Origin: Sphingorhabdus contaminans
GTDB taxonomy: Bacteria; Pseudomonadota; Alphaproteobacteria; Sphingomonadales; Sphingomonadaceae
DNA length: 64,000 nt
Direction of reading: 5' to 3'
Assembly (NCBI RefSeq): GCF_007280415.1
Contig: NZ_VKKU01000001.1
Span: 620,001-684,000, forward strand
Shown here piece after piece: positions 1 through 8,329 of the stretch. Made by a program: the position numbers and the translations under genes. The notes under the pieces were generated by a model. The model had not been told where the DNA came from. It searched no databases and worked only from the letters and a program-made list of their open reading frames with translations. Every line of letters begins with the position of its first letter. Positions within the stretch are counted from its first letter, which is position 1.

Positions 1-308
1 TTGGCGCTTTAATGCTGTTAGACGCTTGCATTCGGCTGCTTCCCGGCGTAATGGGCGCGACTTCCAGCGGTGACGAGGAGTCCTTTGAACAAGGATTGCT
101 TGAATATCCGCACTATACCCGACCCAATGATTGGGAAGGGCGGATGATCCCTGAAGTGTTGCGATCGGGGGATCATGCGAAAATCGCCGCCTGGCGGAAA
201 CAAAGGGCGGAGGAAGATACTCGGTTACGCAGACCGGACCTTTGGGGGCGTTACAAGGACGCTCGGGTTCAGCCTGCCTCTGACGTGCAACAGAAGAATA
301 AGGATTAA
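1..308 (+). CDS. trmD: tRNA (guanine-N1)-methyltransferase TrmD, C-terminal part
   Basis: Only the last roughly 100 codons are present; the gene enters from the left edge in the frame starting at base 3. The tail contains the conserved TrmD stretch RLLPGVMG, then [20 protein letters not shown] and [17 protein letters not shown], and ends in a basic [10 protein letters not shown] segment. TrmD methylates G37 of tRNAs reading CNN and some other codons, preventing +1 frameshifts. The part seen is the C-terminal tRNA-binding domain; the SAM-binding trefoil knot lies outside the window. It sits 7 bases upstream of rplS, the usual rpsP-rimM-trmD-rplS order. The identification is firm. Confidence 0.95.
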   Translation, partial: GALMLLDACIRLLPGVMGATSSGDEESFEQGLLEYPHYTRPNDWEGRMIPEVLRSGDHAKIAAWRKQRAEEDTRLRRPDLWGRYKDARVQPASDVQQKNKD

Positions 309-315
309 ATGGGGC

Positions 316-708
316 ATGAACCTCATCCAGACACTCGAAGCCGAAGCCATTGCGGCACTGGCAGAAAACAAGAAAATCCCGGCGTTCCGCGCGGGTGACA
401 CCGTTAAGGTGGGCGTGAAGGTTATCGAAGGTGACCGTACGCGTATTCAGAATTACGAAGGCGTCTGCATTGCGCGTTCGAACAAGGGTATGGGCTCCAA
501 CTTCACCGTACGCAAAATGTCGTTTGGTGAAGGCGTTGAGCGCGTATTCCCGCTGTACAGCCCGAATATCGACAGCATCGAAGTTGTCCGCAAGGGCGTC
601 GTACGTCGTGCGAAGCTTTATTATCTGCGTGGTTTGACCGGTAAGAAGGCGCGTATCGCCGAACGCCGTGACCCGCGCACTATTAAGACCACCGAGGCTG
701 CCGAATAA
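316..708 (+). CDS. rplS: 50S ribosomal protein L19
   Basis: A 130-residue protein of normal L19 length. It starts MNLIQTLE and carries the family signature around [17 protein letters not shown], followed by [19 protein letters not shown] and [11 protein letters not shown]19 sits at the 30S-50S interface of the ribosome. I chose the ATG at 316 because upstream in-frame sequence overlaps trmD and matches nothing in L19. It is the last gene of the trmD operon and is followed by a strong hairpin terminator. Confidence 0.97.
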   Translation: MNLIQTLEAEAIAALAENKKIPAFRAGDTVKVGVKVIEGDRTRIQNYEGVCIARSNKGMGSNFTVRKMSFGEGVERVFPLYSPNIDSIEVVRKGVVRRAKLYYLRGLTGKKARIAERRDPRTIKTTEAAE

Positions 709-743
709 GGCAGGGGCTCCGCTGCGTTCTTAAACCGAACATG

Positions 744-779
744 AAAGGCCGGGCTCCCACAAAGAGCCCGGCCTTTTTC
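744..779 (+). terminator. Rho-independent terminator after rplS
   Basis: A 13-base-pair perfect stem (AAAGGCCGGGCTC at 744-756 pairing with 764-776) with a 7-base loop runs into a T-rich tract. It lies 35 bases after the rplS stop and separates the trmD-rplS transcript from asd. Confidence 0.9.
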
Positions 780-810
780 TTTGTCCAAACCTGATCTGAG
801 GGAAACATTT

Positions 811-1836
811 ATGGGTTATCGTATCGTAGTCGCCGGCGCGACGGGCAATGTTGGCCGTGAAGTCGTCAACATCCTGGCAGAGCGCGAATTCCCCGCTGAC
901 GAAATCGCCGTACTGGCATCGTCGCGCAGTCAGGGGATCGAAATCGAATATGGCGACACCGGCAAAATGCTGAAGGTCCAGAATATCGAACATTTCGACT
1001 GGAACGGCTGGGATATGGCCATTTTTGCGATCGGTTCGGATGCGACCAAGAAATTTGCGCCCATCGCTGCGGCGGCAGGTTGTGTGGTCATCGACAACAG
1101 TTCGCTGCACCGTATGGACCCCGACATTCCCCTGATCGTTCCGGAAGTAAATCCGGACGCGATTGACGGCTACACACGCAAGAACATCATCGCCAATCCC
1201 AACTGCTCCACGGCACAGCTTGTCGTCGCCCTGAAGCCCTTGCACGATTATGCCAACATTACGCGCGTTGTCGTGTCGACATATCAATCGGTGTCGGGCG
1301 CAGGTAAGGCAGGTATGGATGAACTGTTCGATCAGAGCCGAAACATCTTTGTAGGTGACAGTGTCGAGCCCAAAAAGTTCACCAAGCAGATCGCCTTCAA
1401 CCTGATCCCCCACATCGACAGTTTCCTGGAGGACGGATACACCAAGGAAGAATGGAAGATGATGGTCGAGGTGAAGAAGATACTCGACCCCAAGATCAAG
1501 CTGACGGCAACCTGCGTCCGCGTGCCGGTCTTTGTCGGCCACAGTGAAGCCGTTTCCATTGAATATGAGCGGGAAATGTCGGCGGCCAAGGCCAAGTCGA
1601 TTTTGCGCGAGTCGCCCGGCATCATGCTGGTCGACAAGCATGAAGATGGCGGTTACGCGACCCCGATCGAGGCCGCTGGCGATGACGCCACCTATGTCAG
1701 CCGCGTCCGCGAAGACCCGACCGTAGATAACGGACTTGCCTTCTGGTGCGTGTCCGATAACCTTCGCAAGGGGGCGGCTTTGAATGCCGTACAGATCGCT
1801 GAACTGTTGGGACGGCGGCATTTGAAGAAGGGGTAA
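811..1836 (+). CDS. asd: Aspartate-semialdehyde dehydrogenase
   Basis: A 341-residue enzyme that reduces aspartyl-4-phosphate to aspartate semialdehyde, the branch point to lysine/diaminopimelate, threonine and methionine. The N-terminal Rossmann motif is GATGNVG. The catalytic cysteine lies in NPNCSTAQ, and a later conserved H is in FVGHSEAV. Length is normal for the family. I chose the ATG at 811, with GAGGGAA about 8 bases before it, rather than an in-frame TTG at 781 that lies on the terminator. The gene stands alone behind the rplS terminator; ddaH follows after 15 bases and may be co-transcribed. Confidence 0.95.
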   Translation: MGYRIVVAGATGNVGREVVNILAEREFPADEIAVLASSRSQGIEIEYGDTGKMLKVQNIEHFDWNGWDMAIFAIGSDATKKFAPIAAAAGCVVIDNSSLHRMDPDIPLIVPEVNPDAIDGYTRKNIIANPNCSTAQLVVALKPLHDYANITRVVVSTYQSVSGAGKAGMDELFDQSRNIFVGDSVEPKKFTKQIAFNLIPHIDSFLEDGYTKEEWKMMVEVKKILDPKIKLTATCVRVPVFVGHSEAVSIEYEREMSAAKAKSILRESPGIMLVDKHEDGGYATPIEAAGDDATYVSRVREDPTVDNGLAFWCVSDNLRKGAALNAVQIAELLGRRHLKKG

Positions 1837-1851
1837 TTTCGGTCACCGCGC

Positions 1852-2634
1852 ATGTTTGACTATAGTCATGCCATCGTCCGAAGCCCTGCCGCATCCGTGG
1901 TGGCAGGGTTGCGGGCAGGTGACGGGCCGGATCCCGATTTCGAAGCGCTCTGCGCCGAACATGATGCCTATGTGCGGACGTTGGAAAGCCTCGGTCTGCA
2001 CGTAACGCAGCTGCCTGCATCGGAAGCGTTTCCCGATTCCATATTTGTCGAAGACCCTGCGCTTGTTTTTGGCGAGGGGGCGATTGTGCTCAATCTTGCA
2101 GCGCCGAGCCGGGCAGGGGAGTCGGCCCTGCTTGCGCCTGTGCTGGAAGAGCGCTTTGAAACCGTCCTTCGCATGCAGGGGCCGGGTCACGCGGATGGCG
2201 GAGATATCCTGGTTCTGCGGGATCGGGTTTTAATCGGGCTGTCCAACCGCACTGATCGTGCCGGTGCAGAAGAGCTGATTTCTTTGCTGGCACGCTTGGG
2301 AAAGAAGGGCGAGATTGCGGAAACGCCCCCGGGCATCCTGCATTTCAAGACGGGATGCAGCCTGATTGACGAGGAAACTGTATTCGCGCTCGCGCCGATG
2401 GCCAATTCAACCGCTTTTGCCGGTATGCGCGTGGTTGAAGTTCCGGAAGGCGAGGAAAAAGCCGCCAACAAGCTCCGTATCCGGGACAGCATATTGATGG
2501 GCGCTGGGTTTCACAAAAGCCGCGCCATTGTCGAATCCTTTGGTATCCCGACCATCGGTTTAAGTGTCGAACATATCGGCCGGATTGATGCGGGCCTGTC
2601 GTGCATGTCATTACGCTGGAGAGAGAAGATATGA
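1852..2634 (+). CDS. ddaH: Dimethylarginine dimethylaminohydrolase (DDAH)
   Basis: A 260-residue amidinotransferase-fold enzyme predicted to hydrolyse NG,NG-dimethylarginine to citrulline and dimethylamine. Family landmarks are visible: FPDSIFVEDPA near the N-terminal third, GGDIL in the middle, catalytic His164 in LHFKTGCSL, and the nucleophile Cys251 close to the C-terminus in DAGLSCMSLR. The His and Cys positions fit bacterial DDAH. Close relatives acting on other arginine-like substrates cannot be excluded. The gene ends with an ATGA overlap with the next one. Confidence 0.88.
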   Translation: MFDYSHAIVRSPAASVVAGLRAGDGPDPDFEALCAEHDAYVRTLESLGLHVTQLPASEAFPDSIFVEDPALVFGEGAIVLNLAAPSRAGESALLAPVLEERFETVLRMQGPGHADGGDILVLRDRVLIGLSNRTDRAGAEELISLLARLGKKGEIAETPPGILHFKTGCSLIDEETVFALAPMANSTAFAGMRVVEVPEGEEKAANKLRIRDSILMGAGFHKSRAIVESFGIPTIGLSVEHIGRIDAGLSCMSLRWREKI

Positions 2635-3278
2635 CATTATCCGCAGATGTGTTCTGGTCATTTCGTAGCCCCTATAGCTACCTAGCGACACGGCGCTATC
2701 GTGCCCTGGCCGAAGAATATGATCTGGAGATCAACCTTCGCCCGGTCTATCCGCTGGCAATACGGGAGCCCAATTTCTTCGAACGCAACCATCCCAACTG
2801 GCTGCGTTATACCTTTACCGACATGTTCCGCGTGGCGCAGTATCACGGTATCCCATTTGGTCCGCCCAAGCCCGATCCCATTGTCCAGAATGTCATCACG
2901 CGGCAAATCGCAGAAGAACAGCCCTACATTTTTCGTCTTACGCGCCTTGGTCAGGCTGCGGCGCGTCGGGGGCAGAGTCTGGCATTTTGTGACGAGGTTT
3001 CCCGCCTGATCTGGGGTGGCGCGGAAAACTGGCATGAAGGCGATCATCTTGCCGGCGCGGCGACACGCGCAGGATTAGACCTGGCCGAACTCGATGCCGA
3101 AGCCGCGCAGGACGCCGAAGCACTGGACGCCGAAATTGCGGCTAATCAGGCGATGCTGGAGGCTGCGGGCCATTGGGGCGTTCCTACACTGGTTTTCGAT
3201 GGCGAACCCTTTTTTGGGCAGGACCGTATCGAAATGGCGGTCTGGCGAATGCAGCAAAAGGGTTTGGAGCCGCGCTGA
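2631..3278 (+). CDS. DsbA-family protein, 2-hydroxychromene-2-carboxylate isomerase-like
   Basis: A 215-residue thioredoxin-fold protein of the HCCA isomerase / GST-kappa group. It begins MTLSADVFWSFRSPYSYLA, where the conserved SPYSY replaces the CxxC of true DsbA, and ends with GVPTLVFDGEPFFGQDRI. Such proteins are glutathione-dependent isomerases or transferases, in naphthalene degradation among other roles; no aromatic-degradation genes are nearby. The ATG at 2631 overlaps the ddaH stop by four bases, so the two are probably translated together. The actual substrate is unknown. Confidence 0.8.
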   Translation: MTLSADVFWSFRSPYSYLATRRYRALAEEYDLEINLRPVYPLAIREPNFFERNHPNWLRYTFTDMFRVAQYHGIPFGPPKPDPIVQNVITRQIAEEQPYIFRLTRLGQAAARRGQSLAFCDEVSRLIWGGAENWHEGDHLAGAATRAGLDLAELDAEAAQDAEALDAEIAANQAMLEAAGHWGVPTLVFDGEPFFGQDRIEMAVWRMQQKGLEPR

Positions 3279-3287
3279 ATAAGGCTG

Positions 3288-4844
3288 TTAATCTGCCATC
3301 ACCGGTTGTTGGCCCGGGGCCGGTTTTCCTGGTTTGAGCATGAAGATCAGCGGGCTCATCAATATGAGCAGGAACATCATCAGCTTGAAGTCATCGAGAT
3401 AGGCGATCATCGCGGCCTGCCGGTTAATTTCCAGGTTGATCAGTTGCAGACCTGCTTCACCCAATGCGCCCAGCCGATCGGTCGTCGACAGGTCCAATGT
3501 GGGCATGGACGACGCGGTAATGTGCCCCGCCAAGTCCGCATGGCTTGTCTGCATGTTGCGGGCGAGCATCGTTGTCATGATCGAAATGCCGAAACTGCCC
3601 CCCAGACTGCGGAACAGATAGAGTAGAGATGCTCCGTCCGTCCGGAGTCGCATGGGAAGGGTGGAAAAGGCTACACCATTCAGTGGAATGAAAACGAAAC
3701 CCATGCCGAAGCCCTGCAAAAGGCCCGTATAGACGATCAGGTGCCAATCCATATTGAGCGACCATTTTGTCATCATCCATACTGAAATGGCAGTCATAAT
3801 GAAACCGCTGAAGATGATGATCCGCGCATCCATTTTTCCGGTCAGGCGCGAGGCAATGAACATGGCAAGCAAAATGCCGACGCCCCGGGGAGCCAGCAAA
3901 ACCCCCGTGTCGTAAACGCTATAGCCGAACAGATTTTGCAGCATTGGCGGCAGCAGGGCGAATAAACCGAACATCATCATGCCGACGAGCAGCATCATGT
4001 TGAGCGCGATGAAAAAGTTCCGGTCGCTGAGCAGAAGCCGTTCGAACATCGGTCTTTTGGTCGTCATTTGATGGACGGCAAAAATCCACAAGGCTCCGAT
4101 GACCACAAGCAGTTCAATGATGATTTCCCAGCTTTGCAGCCAGTCTTCCTGCTGACCTCGGTCCAGCAGCAGTTGCAGCGTCGCAAGGCCAATGGCCAAC
4201 ATGGCAAATCCGAACCTGTCCAGTTCACGCCGCACAACCGGGCGGGATGGCAAGAGCCACCACAATATAATCAGGGTCGGTATTCCTATTGGCAGGTTGA
4301 TATAGAAAACCCAGCGCCAGTTATAGCTTTCGGTCAGCCACCCTCCCACCATCGGGCCCATGATCGGGGCAATCATGATGCCCATGCCCCAGATGGCCAT
4401 TGCCCGGGGGGCTTCCGATGGCTTGTTGATGTCCAGCATGATGGTTTGGGACAAAGGGCCGATGAAGGCCGCGCAAATCCCCTGGAAAACACGGAATATA
4501 ACCATTTCCGTCAGGCCGGTTGCGATGCCGCACAGCATTGATGCAAAAATGAAACCCGCCACCGCACCCAGAAACAAATTCCGGCTGCCAATCCGGTCGG
4601 ACAGCCATCCGGTAATGGGCATGGCAACTGCACTGGCCACAATATAGCTCGTCAGGACCCAGGTGATCGTATCCATCGTGGCGCCAAGGCTAGTCTGCAT
4701 ATGCGGAATAGCGACATTGGCGATGGTGGAATCGAGAATTTGCACGATACTGGCGCCCATCACCGCAAGCGTGAGCAGCGCCTTGTTTTTGACCGGATAG
4801 GCCGCGACGTCGTGGGGATTATTTGTCGGTGTCGATGCGGACAT
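3288..4844 (-). CDS. emrB: DHA2-family MFS multidrug exporter, EmrB-like
   Basis: A 518-residue inner-membrane protein with about 14 hydrophobic segments, as in DHA2 drug:H+ antiporters. Motif C-like and cytoplasmic-loop signatures appear early: QILDSTIANVAIPHM in helix 1 and GWLSDRIGSRNLF after helix 2. It should extrude hydrophobic compounds together with EmrA and an outer-membrane channel; no channel gene is in the window. It is the last gene of a marR-emrA-emrB operon and its start overlaps the end of emrA by 26 bases. Confidence 0.9.
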   Translation of the reverse strand: MSASTPTNNPHDVAAYPVKNKALLTLAVMGASIVQILDSTIANVAIPHMQTSLGATMDTITWVLTSYIVASAVAMPITGWLSDRIGSRNLFLGAVAGFIFASMLCGIATGLTEMVIFRVFQGICAAFIGPLSQTIMLDINKPSEAPRAMAIWGMGIMIAPIMGPMVGGWLTESYNWRWVFYINLPIGIPTLIILWWLLPSRPVVRRELDRFGFAMLAIGLATLQLLLDRGQQEDWLQSWEIIIELLVVIGALWIFAVHQMTTKRPMFERLLLSDRNFFIALNMMLLVGMMMFGLFALLPPMLQNLFGYSVYDTGVLLAPRGVGILLAMFIASRLTGKMDARIIIFSGFIMTAISVWMMTKWSLNMDWHLIVYTGLLQGFGMGFVFIPLNGVAFSTLPMRLRTDGASLLYLFRSLGGSFGISIMTTMLARNMQTSHADLAGHITASSMPTLDLSTTDRLGALGEAGLQLINLEINRQAAMIAYLDDFKLMMFLLILMSPLIFMLKPGKPAPGQQPVMAD

Positions 4845-5865
4845 GTGCCGACAGCCCTGCGATCATTTTGCGCTTCGGTTTGTCGGTAATCATGATGCGA
4901 ACCGGTACACGCTGCGTCACTTTCACCCAGTTACCATTGGCATTTTGCGCAGGCAGAACGGAAAACTCCGATCCCGTTCCGGCACCGATGCTCGATACCT
5001 TTCCGCGCAGTTTCAGATCGGGGTAAGCGTCAAAAGTGATTTCGGCCGGCTGCCCGACGCGCATCTGGGCAAGGTCGGTTTCCTTGAAATTGGCTTCGAT
5101 CCAGCTTCGGTCGCTGGCCACGATCGTGACGCCGGGCAGGCCCTGGACCATCATCTGTCCGACTTGCAACCGGTCTGCCTGGCTTACAATTCCCGAAACC
5201 GGTGCGCGTACCGTTGTGCGGGACAGGTTCAGCAATGCCTGTTCACGCTGCACCTGACCGGCTTTGATGGCCGGGTTTACGCCGGGTGCTGCAGACCCTG
5301 TGGCAAGGGCGGCGCGCGCTTTCGTTGCCTCGGCCTCGGCAGAGGCAACGCGGCTACGTGCATCGGACAGGGCATGCTCGGCGGCTTGCAGCCGGGCGCG
5401 TGTGGTAAAGCCGTCCTGCATCAGGGACGCCTGGCGCTGATATTCCTTTTCGTAAAAGGCGACATCCTCGCGTGCGCTTTCGATATCAATGCCGGTGGTC
5501 TGGTAATCGGTTTGCAATGTTGTGACACGGACCTGTGCGGCGGCGATGCTGGCATCGGCCTGTTCGATTGCGATGCGGTAGGGTTCGGGATCTATCCGGA
5601 ACAGAAGATCGCCTGCCTGCACCTGCTGGTTTTCGCGCACGGCGACTTCGACAATGCGTCCGCCCACCTCGGCAGAGATGGACACCTTATCCTGCTGCAC
5701 ATAGGCATTGTCGGTGGATACATAATGATCATTGGCAATATAATAGCCCACGCCGCCTGCAATCAGCAGGAGGGGGACAGAGAACATCAGAGCGATCCGC
5801 GCAAAACGGCGCGGCTTTTTCTGGATATGTGTATCCATGTCCATCTTGGGGTCGGCTTCAGCCAT
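4819..5865 (-). CDS. emrA: HlyD-family membrane fusion protein, EmrA-like
   Basis: A 348-residue periplasmic adaptor. It has a short cytoplasmic N-terminus rich in basic residues (KKPRRFARIA), one membrane segment at about residues 22-42, a lipoyl half-motif (NAYVQQDKVSISAEVGGRI), a long alpha-hairpin (about 90-200) and the second lipoyl half near VRAPVSGIVSQADRLQVG. It links EmrB to an outer-membrane channel. It overlaps the stop of marR by 8 bases and emrB by 26, indicating tight translational coupling. Confidence 0.9.
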   Translation of the reverse strand: MAEADPKMDMDTHIQKKPRRFARIALMFSVPLLLIAGGVGYYIANDHYVSTDNAYVQQDKVSISAEVGGRIVEVAVRENQQVQAGDLLFRIDPEPYRIAIEQADASIAAAQVRVTTLQTDYQTTGIDIESAREDVAFYEKEYQRQASLMQDGFTTRARLQAAEHALSDARSRVASAEAEATKARAALATGSAAPGVNPAIKAGQVQREQALLNLSRTTVRAPVSGIVSQADRLQVGQMMVQGLPGVTIVASDRSWIEANFKETDLAQMRVGQPAEITFDAYPDLKLRGKVSSIGAGTGSEFSVLPAQNANGNWVKVTQRVPVRIMITDKPKRKMIAGLSAHVRIDTDK

Positions 5866-6298
5866 GGGCGGTCTCTAAAGGCTTTCGGGTCAAATTGGCG
5901 CGGATGGTGTCCAGCATGGATTCAAGTTGCGTCCGCTGGTTATCGTCCAGCCCTGCAAGCGCATCTTCGAACAGGGCGAGGGCGGTCGGCCGCAAGGCGT
6001 CGATCCGGCTTTCCCCCAAAGGTGTCAAATGCAGGCGCCATGCGCGCCGGTCCTTGGGATCCGCCCTGCGCTCGACCAGGCCGGATTCCTGCAGCCGGTC
6101 GATCATGCGGCCAAGGGTAATGGGTTCGACATCCAGCATATCGGCCATGCTCACCTGGGTGGAACCGTCAAAACGTTTCAGCAAAGCGAGGACGCGCCAC
6201 TGCGGACGAGTCACGCCGACGGCGCGGGCCCGCTCGTCAAAGGACCGCCGCAAAAGGCGTGCCGCATCACCCAACAAGAACCCGATATCGTCGCTCAT
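5858..6298 (-). CDS. MarR-family transcriptional regulator
   Basis: A 146-residue winged-helix regulator. It shows the MarR pattern: an N-terminal dimerisation helix (GFLLGDAARLLRRSFDERA), VTRPQWRVLALL, recognition helix region TLGRMIDRLQESGLVER, and a wing with DPKDRRAWRLHLTPLG. It is first in the operon with emrA and emrB and probably represses it, with release on drug binding. I start at ATG 6298 (MSDDIG); upstream in-frame codons run through the operator-like repeat and look non-coding. Confidence 0.88.
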   Translation of the reverse strand: MSDDIGFLLGDAARLLRRSFDERARAVGVTRPQWRVLALLKRFDGSTQVSMADMLDVEPITLGRMIDRLQESGLVERRADPKDRRAWRLHLTPLGESRIDALRPTALALFEDALAGLDDNQRTQLESMLDTIRANLTRKPLETAHG

Positions 6299-6307
6299 TC
6301 CATCGAC

Positions 6308-6327
6308 ATAATAGCTATGCTTATTAT
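6308..6327. promoter_or_regulatory. Candidate MarR operator upstream of marR-emrAB
   Basis: Inverted repeat ATAATA-8 bases-TATTAT lying 10-29 bases upstream of the marR start. MarR-type regulators typically bind AT-rich inverted repeats of about this size overlapping their own promoter. Sequence shows the symmetry; the function is inferred from position. Confidence 0.5.
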
Positions 6328-6423
6328 AGGCAAGTCTAGTCTGTTGGTCCGGACCGAAAAATGGCTTTTCTCCGGCCTCCAGCCATGGCAACACCACAAC
6401 CCAACCGAATGGAAAGAGCCCAA

Positions 6424-7185
6424 ATGGCCGTCACTTCAAACAGCTTCGAAAGCTTCAGCCAAGTTAACATATTCTGGAAAGAAACCGGGGAAGGGCGACC
6501 ATTGTTGCTAATCCACGGCTATTTCAGCGAAGCGGAAACAAACTGGATAAAATACGGCCATGCCGACGCGCTGGCCAAAGCAGGCTATCGCGTAATCATG
6601 CCCGACCTACGCGCCCATGGACTCAGCGGAAAACCTCACGACCCTGCATCCTATCCTCCGGACATACTTGCCGATGACCAGTTCGCCTTGCTCCAACATC
6701 TGGGTATCATCGATTATGACCTTGGCGGATATTCTCTGGGCGGACGAACCGTCGCTCGGATGCTTGCCAGAGGAGCAAAGCCCGGTCGGGCGATCATATC
6801 CGGCATGGGTCTCGAAGGATTGACCCAAACCGCAAAGCGCAGCGGGCATTTCAAGCATGTTCTCGATAATTTAGGCCAACACGAGCGGGGTTCTCCCGCC
6901 TTCATGGCGGAAGCTTTTCTGAAAACTACCGGCGGTGATCCCGTTGCACTGCGACTCATACTGGATAGTTTTGTTGATACCACAGAGGCACAGTTACGCA
7001 GCATTGAAGTGCCCGTGGCGGTCATTTGTGGTGCTGAGGATCAGGACAATGGCTCGGCATCAGATCTTGCGGCAATTCTTCCACTAGGCAGACTTTTCGA
7101 AGTGCCCGGCAATCACATGAGCGCTGTCGTGAAACCAGATTTGGGCGCAGCAATGGTAACAGCATTAACGGGGCCGTTGTGGTGA
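6424..7185 (+). CDS. Alpha/beta hydrolase
   Basis: A 253-residue alpha/beta-hydrolase-fold protein. Visible elements are the oxyanion-side motif LLIHGYFS, PDLRAHGLSG, the nucleophile elbow GYSLGG, a late acid in ICGAEDQDN and a catalytic-type histidine in VPGNHMSAV. The substrate cannot be told. I chose ATG 6424, which has GAAAGAG 7 bases before it; starts at 6361 or 6409 are possible. It is the first of three overlapping genes reading right (hydrolase, GNAT, membrane protein). Confidence 0.8.
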   Translation: MAVTSNSFESFSQVNIFWKETGEGRPLLLIHGYFSEAETNWIKYGHADALAKAGYRVIMPDLRAHGLSGKPHDPASYPPDILADDQFALLQHLGIIDYDLGGYSLGGRTVARMLARGAKPGRAIISGMGLEGLTQTAKRSGHFKHVLDNLGQHERGSPAFMAEAFLKTTGGDPVALRLILDSFVDTTEAQLRSIEVPVAVICGAEDQDNGSASDLAAILPLGRLFEVPGNHMSAVVKPDLGAAMVTALTGPLW

Positions 7186-7748
7186 TGTTTCCTCCATTCG
7201 ATATCCAGCCCACGCTGGTCGGTACAAAAGTGTGCCTCCGTCCGCTTGCCGAAGATGATTTTGATGCGCTTTATACTGTCGCATCAGATCCTGATATTTG
7301 GGCAATGCATCCCCATCGGGACAGATACAAACGCGAGGTGTTCGAAGGCTTTTTTGCCGAAGCCATAGCATCGCGTGGCTCCTTTGCTATTTTGGATCAA
7401 TCTACTGGTGTTATGATCGGAAGCAGCCGCTTTGCAAATTATGACGCGGAGGCGAGCGAGATTGAAATCGGGTGGACCTTTTTCGCTTGTAGCCACTGGA
7501 GGGGAGGGTTTAATCGCGAAGCGAAAGCTCTGATGCTCCGGCATATTTTCCCACATGTAAACATTGTGGTTTTTCAGATCGGCGCACATAATCTGCGATC
7601 ACGCAAGGCAGTCGAGCGGCTTGGAGCAAGGCTAGTCCGAAACTATGTGCGGGAATACCGGGGGCAAAAGCAAGGTTACGTAATGTACCATTTAACCTTA
7701 GAAGGGGCGCAAACCGGTGCCCTGGCATTGGCGTTGGAGAATATATGA
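7185..7748 (+). CDS. GNAT-family N-acetyltransferase, RimJ/RimL type
   Basis: A 187-residue acetyl-CoA-dependent acetyltransferase. The sequence follows the RimJ/RimL layout: VCLRPLAEDDFDALY near the start, IGSSRF and EIEIGWTFF for the central strands, an acetyl-CoA-binding region around HWRGGFNREAKALML, and NLRSRKAVERLGA. ATG 7185 shares one base with the TGA of the hydrolase; GTG codons at 7179 and 7182 are alternatives. The acceptor could be a protein N-terminus or a small molecule. Confidence 0.8.
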   Translation: MFPPFDIQPTLVGTKVCLRPLAEDDFDALYTVASDPDIWAMHPHRDRYKREVFEGFFAEAIASRGSFAILDQSTGVMIGSSRFANYDAEASEIEIGWTFFACSHWRGGFNREAKALMLRHIFPHVNIVVFQIGAHNLRSRKAVERLGARLVRNYVREYRGQKQGYVMYHLTLEGAQTGALALALENI

Positions 7749-8275
7749 TGCGCGAAAGCAAATTGGAGCGGCATTTCTGGCGTTTTTGGCTTGGTGGGTT
7801 GCTTATTCTTGCTGCAATGATCGCCATGAACCCTTTGTTTACTAATCCTGTTTCCCCCTGGGGTATCCGCGATCATCAGTCTGCGGGGTCTGCGCTTCGA
7901 GTCGACGCCATTCAGGCTGCATGGCAAGCTGCGGGCGTTATGAATTTGGCCCGTTTCGGAATTGCGCTCGATCTAGTTTATATCGGCATTTATTCTTTTG
8001 GAGCGTATTGTGGCGGACGGTTGTTCGCGCGTTCTGGGGGCGCGGCTCTGCGTCGTCTCGGATGGGTCATTGTTGGGGCCGCGGTCGTTGTGGGCGTTGC
8101 CGACTATGTGGAAACTATAAGCGAATTCATTCAGGCCATGACCTTTAAAGGTGATGATAACTTGGCCTTCATCGCGGCGACGGCCCAACCTGTTAAATCA
8201 ACGGCATTTCTTGTTACTTTTTTTGGTCTGCTAATTGCTTTGTTTCTTCGACGAAAGGCGAGGCAGTCCGCTTGA
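7745..8275 (+). CDS. Putative integral membrane protein
   Basis: A 176-residue protein with about four predicted membrane segments (around residues 14-30, 68-92, 104-124 and 150-168). It ends in a basic tail FLRRKARQSA. I do not recognise a family. The start ATGATG overlaps the GNAT stop by four bases, so it is the third gene of the hydrolase-GNAT-membrane protein string. The short basic N- and C-termini suggest both ends face the cytoplasm. Confidence 0.65.
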   Translation: MMRESKLERHFWRFWLGGLLILAAMIAMNPLFTNPVSPWGIRDHQSAGSALRVDAIQAAWQAAGVMNLARFGIALDLVYIGIYSFGAYCGGRLFARSGGAALRRLGWVIVGAAVVVGVADYVETISEFIQAMTFKGDDNLAFIAATAQPVKSTAFLVTFFGLLIALFLRRKARQSA

Positions 8276-8329
8276 CGACCAAGAAAGAAAGTTCCAACAT
8301 CCGGTCATATTATTTGCTGGGAACCTCAA

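Noticed and set aside
730..1821. Long minus-strand open frame opposite asd
   Set aside because: It lies wholly over the asd gene in another frame, and its translation has no family resemblance; the plus-strand enzyme is certain.
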